Of a stretch of DNA of 38,631 nt, positions 32,541 through 38,631 are shown piece after piece. The number at the start of each line of letters is the position of its first letter. Positions within the stretch are counted from its first letter, which is position 1. The notes beneath the pieces were generated by a model that worked only from the letters and a program-made list of their open reading frames with translations, searched no databases and was not told the origin of the DNA. This DNA comes from Paenibacillaceae bacterium (GTDB lineage Bacteria; Bacillota; Bacilli; Paenibacillales; NBRC-103111), in the NCBI GenBank assembly GCA_029256185.1, contig JAQSYI010000070.1, positions 1 to 38,631 of the forward strand. Reading direction: 5' to 3'. Position numbers and translations under genes: made by a program.

Positions 32541-33435
32541 ATATGAGGGGAATCCGATCATTAAACCTTCGATGCTGCCGGAGCAAGCATTATATACCTT
32601 TAACCCGGGAGCAATTAAGTTCAAGGATGAGTACATTCTGATGATGGATGTGACCACTTTGGACGATATCCACCGGATATGGATCGCACGGAGCCGTGAC
32701 GGTTACCATTTTGAGCCTGATCCCCTGCCGGTGGAATGGCCGGAACCAGATCCCGATCATAAGGAAACTTGTACCTATGATCCGCGGATTACCAGGATTG
32801 GGGATGAGTATTTCATTTTGTACGCCAGTGATCTGTCCCAGAACGACGTACGGATCGGCATATTGAAGACAACGGACTTCCGCAGCTTCCAGAGAGTAAG
32901 TACGGCAAGCGAGCTGGGGAACCGCAACGGGGCGCTTTTTCCCGAGATAAGGAACGGCTTGTACATGAGGCTGGACAGACCCTTCGGCAATGAAATGAGC
33001 CCATGCTACATGTGGATCAGCTATTCCCCGGACCTGGTGTATTGGGGAAGAAGCAAGCCGCTTACCTATCAGGGAAGGCCTTTTCGCGATGGCTACAAGA
33101 TGGGTGCCGGAGCAGTTCCCATCAAGACAGAAGAAGGGTGGCTTGAAATCTACCATACCGTATCCCAAACCTGCAACGGATTTATATACCGGTTGAAAGC
33201 CTGCCTGTTGGATCTGGAGGAGCCATCTAAGGTTCTTGGTTACACGCGGGATTTCTTGCTATGGCCGGAGCACGACTATGAAATGTACGGCCGTGTGATG
33301 AATGTGGTATTTACTTGCAATGCCCTTCTCGAAAACGATGGTACCGTAAAAATTTATTACGGTGCTGCAGATACCCATATCGGTCTTGCAGAAGGCAAGC
33401 TGAATGAAATTATTCAGGCATGCAGGAACGGTTAA
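32518..33435 (+). CDS. GH130-type glycoside phosphorylase
   Basis: A 305-residue cytoplasmic protein with a five-bladed beta-propeller pattern. It has NPGAIKFKDEY (29-39), WIARSRDGYHFE, YDPRITRIGDEY (Asp88 at the general-acid position of GH130), NGALFPE, GAGAVPIKTEEGWLEIYH and FTCNALLENDGTVKIYYGAADTHIGLA near the C-terminus. Family members phosphorolyse beta-mannosides and yield mannose 1-phosphate; some act on other beta-mannosyl linkages. ATG 32518 is chosen because AAAGGA lies 9 nt upstream; earlier in-frame ATGs at 32494 and 32509 have no site. The gene overlaps the preceding one by 23 bp. It is followed by a terminator-like hairpin. Confidence 0.82.
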   Translation: MIKRILHKYEGNPIIKPSMLPEQALYTFNPGAIKFKDEYILMMDVTTLDDIHRIWIARSRDGYHFEPDPLPVEWPEPDPDHKETCTYDPRITRIGDEYFILYASDLSQNDVRIGILKTTDFRSFQRVSTASELGNRNGALFPEIRNGLYMRLDRPFGNEMSPCYMWISYSPDLVYWGRSKPLTYQGRPFRDGYKMGAGAVPIKTEEGWLEIYHTVSQTCNGFIYRLKACLLDLEEPSKVLGYTRDFLLWPEHDYEMYGRVMNVVFTCNALLENDGTVKIYYGAADTHIGLAEGKLNEIIQACRNG

Positions 33436-33456
33436 AATACAAAAGCAGCAGAATAT

Positions 33457-33502
33457 CACATACGGAAGGAACCTCATTTTATGTTGGGGTTTTTTCCGTG
33501 TG
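33457..33502 (+). terminator. Long hairpin after the GH130 gene
   Basis: CGGAAGGAACCTCA (33463-33476) pairs with TGGGGTTTTTTCCG (33485-33498), 14 bp with three G-U, extended by CACA/TGTG. A moderately T-rich tail follows. It lies 20 nt after the GH130 stop and separates the enzyme genes from the permeases. Confidence 0.65.
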
Positions 33503-33673
33503 TTTATGTTAATGCCTGATTGAACCGGCGGAATGCACAGAGCATGGATATCACAACTAGTAGATTCGGGGCAAGATAAGTAAAGATAATCCGATAGATC
33601 ACATGTTATCCCGGCATTTATACTTAAAGGAGGCCACAGTTTAAGTACACATAAGAAGAAAGGATGAAAGACG

Positions 33674-34570
33674 ATGCTTAAGAAACAAGCCAGGGTGCTT
33701 CCGCTGCATTTGATGCTGCTGCCGGGCGTTATCCTCGTTCTGCTTTTTAGTTATACCCCGATGTTGGGGATTGTCATGGCATTCCAGGACTTCAGTCCAG
33801 CCAAAGGGATACTCAAATCCGCATTTAACGGCTGGGAAAACTTCCATTATGTCATGGAGCTTCCCGGTACGTTCAATGTATTGGTCAACACTGTTTTTAT
33901 CGCCGTCATGAAAATTATTTCCGGCATCGTAGTGCCTGTAACAATTGCCCTGCTCCTCAATGAAATAAGAGGAAATCTCATAAAACGAGGGGTACAGACC
34001 CTTATTTATTTACCCCACTTCATGTCGTGGATTATTTTGGGGGGAATATTGATTGATATCTTATCTCCCTCACAAGGAATTGTAAACCAATTCCTAGGCA
34101 TGCTCGGAATCGACCCCATCTACTTTTTGGGGGATAATAAGTGGTTCCCGTATGTTCTAGTCATTACCAACGAGTGGAAGGAATTCGGCTTCAGCACCAT
34201 TGTATATCTTGCCGCACTCACCGGTATTAATCCCGCCCTGTATGAAGCGTCGGTCATTGACGGCGCTAACCGTTGGAAGCAAACATGGCATATTACACTG
34301 CCGGGCATCCTCCCCATCATTGTTTTAATGTCCACCCTTAGTCTCGGGCAGGTTCTCAATGCAGGTTTCGACCAGGTCTTTAATCTGTACAGTCCGCAGG
34401 TATATCAGAGCGGCGATATTCTGGACACACTGGTCTATCGGATTGGTCTCGTAGATGCGCAATACGGCGTTGCGACAGCCATCGGCTTGTTTAAATCATT
34501 TGTTTCGTTTATTCTCATCGTCATTGCATACCGGTTAGCCTACAAGCTTGCCAATTATCGTATCTTCTGA
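33674..34570 (+). CDS. ABC sugar transporter permease, LplB type (second importer)
   Basis: A 298-residue inner-membrane permease. LHLMLLPGVILVLLFSYTPM opens the first helix, YTPMLGIVMAFQDF is a family signature, and the EAA loop is at about 186-216 (NPALYEASVIDGANRW...ITLPGILPII). AAAGGA lies 11 nt before ATG 33674. It is followed 16 nt later by the second permease. Together with the lipoprotein at 25571 they form the second importer of the window; again no ATPase is encoded. Confidence 0.9.
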   Translation: MLKKQARVLPLHLMLLPGVILVLLFSYTPMLGIVMAFQDFSPAKGILKSAFNGWENFHYVMELPGTFNVLVNTVFIAVMKIISGIVVPVTIALLLNEIRGNLIKRGVQTLIYLPHFMSWIILGGILIDILSPSQGIVNQFLGMLGIDPIYFLGDNKWFPYVLVITNEWKEFGFSTIVYLAALTGINPALYEASVIDGANRWKQTWHITLPGILPIIVLMSTLSLGQVLNAGFDQVFNLYSPQVYQSGDILDTLVYRIGLVDAQYGVATAIGLFKSFVSFILIVIAYRLAYKLANYRIF

Positions 34571-34586
34571 AAGGCGGGTCCGGACT

Positions 34587-35471
34587 ATGCTGTATAACCA
34601 ATCGGTTTCATATCGAATTTTCAATATTTGCAATCATCTGTTTCTGATTGCTCTTGCCCTTCTCTGTATTTTTCCGGTAATCCACACGCTGGCTCTGTCT
34701 CTGAGCAGCAGTTCCGCAGCTACAGCAGGGTTTGTCACATTGTGGCCGGTTGATTTTACCTGGAAATCGTATGAATTTGTCGCGGCCAAGCCCGAGTTCC
34801 TGAAGGCAATGGGTGTGACCGTGCTTCGGGCCATTCTCGGCGTCTGTGTTAACATGCTGCTGACCGTCCTCATTGCCTATCCCCTGTCCAAGGAGACCAG
34901 CTTTTTTCGTTGGAGAACCGTCTATGCCTGGTTTTTCGTGTTTACCATTCTATTTAACGGCGGCTTGATTCCCAGTTATATTGTTGTGCAAAAGCTTGGC
35001 TTAATCGACACGATTTGGGCTCTTGTGCTTCCTGGAGCAGTTCCGGTCTTCAATGTCATTCTGCTGCTCAATTTTTTCCGCAGTTTGCCCAAGGAGCTGG
35101 AAGAGGCAGCCTCCATCGACGGAGCCGGTCAGATGACGGTTCTATGGAAATTATTCGTTCCGCTTTCTCTCCCGGCGATGGCAACGATTATTCTGTTTGC
35201 CGTTGTAGGACATTGGAATGCATGGTTTGACGGAATGATTTATATGAACAGACCGGAGCATTATCCGCTGCAAACTTATTTGCGGACGGTTGTTATCCAA
35301 ACGGACATGGCATTGCTGTCCTCAAACGATTTGGAATTGCTGAAGTCCATTTCCGACCGTACAACGAAAGCGGCGCAAATCTTTTTGGCTGCATTACCTA
35401 TTCTTGTTACCTATCCTTTCCTCCAGCGCTTTTTTGTCAAAGGGATTGTAATGGGCAGCGTCAAGGAATAG
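34587..35471 (+). CDS. ABC sugar transporter permease, YtcP type (second importer)
   Basis: A 294-residue permease. The EAA loop is at about 169-200 (KELEEAASIDGAGQM...VPLSLPAM) and the ending FLQRFFVKGIVMGSVKE is the YtcP-type C-terminus. ATG 34587 follows AAAGGCGG and begins MLYNQSVSYRIFNICNHLFL, a usual N-terminus; the frame is open from 34548 but would overlap the first permease. It partners the upstream permease. Confidence 0.9.
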   Translation: MLYNQSVSYRIFNICNHLFLIALALLCIFPVIHTLALSLSSSSAATAGFVTLWPVDFTWKSYEFVAAKPEFLKAMGVTVLRAILGVCVNMLLTVLIAYPLSKETSFFRWRTVYAWFFVFTILFNGGLIPSYIVVQKLGLIDTIWALVLPGAVPVFNVILLLNFFRSLPKELEEAASIDGAGQMTVLWKLFVPLSLPAMATIILFAVVGHWNAWFDGMIYMNRPEHYPLQTYLRTVVIQTDMALLSSNDLELLKSISDRTTKAAQIFLAALPILVTYPFLQRFFVKGIVMGSVKE

Positions 35472-35504
35472 CATCATGGGCACGAGAAGAAAGGATGGTC
35501 CGAG

Positions 35505-38396
35505 TTGAAGTCGGCAATCACATTCACAGGCACGCTTGCTATGGAAACAAACTGTTTGGTGCACTCGCCTGCGCTCAGAGGACTGCCGGAGCTTCAGGAA
35601 ATGGTCCATTACCGGCTCCGGGTGGCGCTGCACGGTCTGGATGGAATCGAACGGACGCAGGTGCTTGTAACGGCGGATGCCAATTATCTGCTTATGGTGA
35701 ACGGCATACATGCAGGACAGGGGCCGCACCGCAATTTTCCCGACACGCTTATGGCCGAGGCATACGATATCCGGCCGCTTCTGAAGGAAGGAATTAATGA
35801 GATTACGGCGCTTGTCCGGCATCTGTACACGGATACCTTCGGCTATCTGACCGGAGAGCCTGCGTTCGGGTTCGCGGGACAGTGCGGCCCGGTGGATTTG
35901 TCTACGGCCAACGGCAGCTGGGAGTGCCGGACAGACACCCGTTGGAACGGGATGGCTCCCCGGGTGAATATGCATCTGGGCCCGCTGGAGGAGCAATGGT
36001 GGAGCGGGGATGCAACCGGCAGTGATGCAACCGGCAGTGATGCAACCGGCAGGGCGGAAACCGGCGGAGCAGAGACGGAGTGGACATATCCGGTTCCTTG
36101 TCTGAGCCGGGAGAGACGGGTACAGCTATGCCCGGTTGCCCCTGTTGAGCGGACCGTCGTCAATATGACAGAGGGGGCCGCAGCAATCGGTACCTTCACC
36201 CGGCTTCCACAACGGCGCGGAATGCTATATGCCTATGCGGGAGGATTCCGGGTCAAGGACAAGGCGGTTGCTGTACGCGTCCGGTCGGACGAGGTGCAGG
36301 AGACAGAGCAAGTGCACATTGGCATACGCGGACTGGGTGCCTGCCGGATGCATGACGACGGCGTCAAGGAGCTATGCCATCCCTACGGGCACCATGTGGG
36401 AGAAGGATATCTGATCTGTCAGGGCAGTGAGCTTAGGCAGGGCATCCTGCTGTTCTTGTTCGATGTGGAGCACTTGGTAGTGGGGGCAGCTTCCAACGGG
36501 AGCCTGAAAGCGGAGGTTGAGGTAGTGGGCTATGCTCCGGTGGAGAATAGTGTGCTTCGCTTGTATCAGGCGGTTGAGTCACTCTCTGCCGAGACTCCGT
36601 TGCAGCAAGGAGATGGCAAACCGGCTTTGGAGGCCATAAAAGAGGTGAGGCTGCACACATGGAAGGAAATGGATAATATTGTATTGGTGAAGAACCCGGA
36701 GTACTTCCGTGGGGATGAAGGAATATCTCTTGGGCAGACAGGGGTGATTATCCGGCTGGACCGATTCCGCTTCGGGCATTACCGGATTGAGCTTCAGTCC
36801 GGGCCTGCAGGCGGCAGTCTGGATATCGCTTACGGTTATACCACCGATGAAGCCGGGAAGCCCTGTCCGTATAATTGGGACCGGTTGGACTGGAGAGAGA
36901 CAACGGCCGTCTTCGATAATCTGTTTACGCCACGGGGAGCCCAGTTCCTGTTCCTCTCCTCTACGGTGCCCGTGCGGATTACACGCATATCCGTGACGGA
37001 GGCGCTGGCTCCGGCTGCCGCTCAGATGGGCTCCGCTCAATCGGATAGCGAAGGCTGGAATACCATCTGGCGGACGGCTCTGGAAACTCTTCGCTATTCC
37101 CGGACGGATGTGGTCTCCTCCGATTCGTTCCGCGAATTCTGCGCATGGCTTGGCGATACCCAGCATATCTCGCTCAATTACTACTATACCTACTGGGATC
37201 CGGCATTCATCCGGTACACCTGGGAATTGTTCGCACGGAATACGGATGAGCAGGGACGGATGTTCTCCGTTGCTCCGGGCTATGTGAAATTCCAACTGCC
37301 CGTATGGACCTGGCATTTCTGGCTGGGAGTATGGAGCCATTATCTGTATACGGGAGATGAGGGGTTCTTGCGCCGGATGTGGCCAATCTGCCTTAGCACC
37401 CGTCACTACTTCTCCCGGTTCGAGACGGAGGAGGGCCTGCTGCGGAATCCGGATGGCTGGACCATTGTGGATTGGGCCAGGATCGATTTTGCCGGGGAAT
37501 CCTTCGTCTTGAACGGATTATACAGAAGGGCGCTGCTGGCCCTGTCCCGTATTGCGGATGCTGCGGGTGAACAGGATTGGGCCGGACGGTTCCGGGATGG
37601 GGCGGACCGGATCAGCCAGGCGCTCGCCCACTCCAGATTCTACGACGGGGAGAAGAGGCTGTTCCGGGACGGCTGGAACGGGGAGGAGCCGGTTCAGACA
37701 CTGTCCCAGCATGCGCAAATATTGGCTTACGGAATGGGATTATGGAGAGAAGAGGAGCAGGGGCCGCTATGGGAGCGAATATCGGACCCGGATCAGGAGA
37801 TGTGGACCCTGGGCGAGACGAGCTTCCACTGGGCGTTGGATGTGCTCCACGGCAGTGCTGCTTTTGAACCGTTCATCCGCTATCTGCGGGAGATCTACGA
37901 TTGGAAGACCAGCCTGGGCGCAGCCTGCTTCGGACATATCCATCCCAAGAATAAGTACGGGGATTTCCGCTACAAGCAGAATTCTCCTGCACATGCATGG
38001 GCTTGCGCTCCCGTGTATTTGACCGGGGCCTATCTGCTGGGAGTCCGTCCCGCAGCTCCCGGCTATCAGTCGGTGGTCATTGGACCCTGCACGGCGCTTG
38101 CGGATGTGGCGGAGCTTAAGGGAGAGATTCCTACCCCATCCGGTCCAGTTGAGGTCCATTGGCGGCTGCCTTCCACTCATGGAAGCGGTAGAATCACGGG
38201 CCGCCTGCCGCCGGGCATGGAGGGAGTGCTGGACCTGCGCTGCTCCGCCTTCCGGGAACTGCTGCCTGCTGCTGACGAGGTCATGACCGGATTGCAAAAG
38301 GTGGAGCCGGGCTTGTATGCGATTGTAGCCGATGAATTCGGAATTCAGTTTGGTGGCCGGGAAGCTGCTATTAGGGGAGAGCGGGATGAACACTGA
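35505..38396 (+). CDS. GH78-like alpha-L-rhamnosidase
   Basis: A 963-residue cytoplasmic enzyme (no signal peptide) with two to three N-terminal beta-sandwich domains, an (alpha/alpha)6 barrel from about 520, and a C-terminal sandwich. The barrel carries DSFREFCAWLGDTQH (540-554), the position equivalent to DCPQRERLGWTGDAQ of GH78, in a divergent form, then NPDGWTIVDW at about 647-656. LWERISDPDQEMWTLGETSF and AHAWACAPVYLTGAYLLGV near the C-terminus are typical of the family. TTG 35505 is the start: GAAAGGATGG lies 8 nt upstream. A 15-bp tandem repeat sits in the N-terminal part. The gene overlaps the next by 11 bp. Removal of terminal rhamnose from imported oligosaccharides is the likely task; the active-site divergence leaves some doubt. 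Confidence 0.75.
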   Translation: MKSAITFTGTLAMETNCLVHSPALRGLPELQEMVHYRLRVALHGLDGIERTQVLVTADANYLLMVNGIHAGQGPHRNFPDTLMAEAYDIRPLLKEGINEITALVRHLYTDTFGYLTGEPAFGFAGQCGPVDLSTANGSWECRTDTRWNGMAPRVNMHLGPLEEQWWSGDATGSDATGSDATGRAETGGAETEWTYPVPCLSRERRVQLCPVAPVERTVVNMTEGAAAIGTFTRLPQRRGMLYAYAGGFRVKDKAVAVRVRSDEVQETEQVHIGIRGLGACRMHDDGVKELCHPYGHHVGEGYLICQGSELRQGILLFLFDVEHLVVGAASNGSLKAEVEVVGYAPVENSVLRLYQAVESLSAETPLQQGDGKPALEAIKEVRLHTWKEMDNIVLVKNPEYFRGDEGISLGQTGVIIRLDRFRFGHYRIELQSGPAGGSLDIAYGYTTDEAGKPCPYNWDRLDWRETTAVFDNLFTPRGAQFLFLSSTVPVRITRISVTEALAPAAAQMGSAQSDSEGWNTIWRTALETLRYSRTDVVSSDSFREFCAWLGDTQHISLNYYYTYWDPAFIRYTWELFARNTDEQGRMFSVAPGYVKFQLPVWTWHFWLGVWSHYLYTGDEGFLRRMWPICLSTRHYFSRFETEEGLLRNPDGWTIVDWARIDFAGESFVLNGLYRRALLALSRIADAAGEQDWAGRFRDGADRISQALAHSRFYDGEKRLFRDGWNGEEPVQTLSQHAQILAYGMGLWREEEQGPLWERISDPDQEMWTLGETSFHWALDVLHGSAAFEPFIRYLREIYDWKTSLGAACFGHIHPKNKYGDFRYKQNSPAHAWACAPVYLTGAYLLGVRPAAPGYQSVVIGPCTALADVAELKGEIPTPSGPVEVHWRLPSTHGSGRITGRLPPGMEGVLDLRCSAFRELLPAADEVMTGLQKVEPGLYAIVADEFGIQFGGREAAIRGERDEH
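36009..36053 (+). repeat. Three 15-bp in-frame tandem repeats in the GH78-like gene
   Basis: GATGCAACCGGCAGT occurs three times (the third ends in G) and encodes DATGS, DATGS, DATGR at residues 169-183. It lies in a loop of the N-terminal sandwich region. The GH3 gene at 2183 has an analogous linker repeat. Confidence 0.9.
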
Positions 38397-38631
38397 GGAG
38401 AGCCCCGTGGGGCGCTTACTAACCAAGCTGGCTTCGGGAGAGGACGCGGCCGTCGTCTGTGCGGGAGACAGTGTTACGTGGGGCCAGCATTACACCACCG
38501 CCGACCGGACGTATACCGCCCGGTTGGCTGAGCTGCTGGCCTCCCGGTTTCCCCGGGCAACCGTATGCCGCTATGACGGCATCTATCTGGAGGAGAACAG
38601 CCCCATCTATTCGTACGGGTTTCCGGTAACC
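38386..38631 (+). CDS. SGNH-family esterase, cut by the window edge
   Basis: The first 82 codons of a gene overlapping the GH78-like stop by 11 bp, with GGGGAGAG 5-6 nt before ATG 38386. CAGDSVTWGQHY at about 25-36 is the block I GDS motif of SGNH hydrolases. RTYTARLAELLASRF follows as helix 1. No signal peptide is present, so it is a cytoplasmic deacylase of imported glycans, mirroring the SGNH gene of locus 1. Confidence 0.8.
   Translation, partial: MNTEESPVGRLLTKLASGEDAAVVCAGDSVTWGQHYTTADRTYTARLAELLASRFPRATVCRYDGIYLEENSPIYSYGFPVT

Noticed and set aside
1..38631. CRISPR arrays, tRNA or rRNA genes
   Set aside because: No regularly spaced direct repeats and no cloverleaf or rRNA-like segments were seen.

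Overview
The window looks like a chromosomal segment of a Paenibacillus-type Firmicute. The grounds are strong GGAGG-type ribosome binding sites, LplB/YtcP-type sugar permeases, a DUF3502-type binding lipoprotein, a YesM/YesN two-component pair and a membrane-anchored AraC regulator. Everything here was read by eye, and family names come from motif recognition rather than searches. Most of the DNA is two neighbouring glycan-use loci, separated by a short stretch of unrelated housekeeping or accessory genes.

Layout. 1-840 is decayed DNA: a possible insertion-sequence end, a long inverted repeat, and remnants of a DUF2087 gene and a DinB-type gene that both appear to have lost internal segments. 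884-2837 holds a LacI-type palindrome and a GH3 (NagZ-like) glycosidase. 3003-13558 is locus 1. A membrane-bound AraC/Cache regulator on the minus strand faces an operon encoding two ABC permeases, a binding lipoprotein, an SGNH esterase, a GH38-like enzyme and a cupin. It is followed by a separate 1724-residue secreted beta-helix protein (13739-18913). 19179-22873 carries an EamA exporter, a RibD-type reductase, a flavodoxin, a small P-loop kinase-like protein and an N-terminally shortened phospholipase-C-like protein. The exporter/reductase intergenic region has two well-formed operators: a palindrome over the exporter -10, and a MerR-type promoter with a 19-bp spacer. 23207-38631 is locus 2: a secreted beta-helix protein fused to a NodB-like domain that has lost its metal ligands, a binding lipoprotein, a YesM/YesN pair, an unrecognised barrel-type enzyme, a GH130 phosphorylase-like protein, two permeases, a GH78-like alpha-L-rhamnosidase, and the start of a second SGNH esterase at the window edge.

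How the genes could work together (inference). Each locus pairs a large secreted beta-helix protein with a CUT1-type importer that lacks its own ATPase; a shared MsmX-type ATPase elsewhere is the usual solution. Each also has cytoplasmic glycosidases or phosphorylases and an SGNH esterase. This fits extracellular attack on an acylated, probably mannose- and rhamnose-containing polysaccharide, import of oligosaccharides, then deacylation and cleavage inside the cell. The most novel parts are the metal-less NodB/beta-helix fusion, the unrecognised enzyme translated in overlap with GH130, and the GH38-like/cupin pair joined by an ATGA overlap. A recurring theme is internal or terminal deletion in several genes, alongside short in-frame tandem repeats in two glycosidases.
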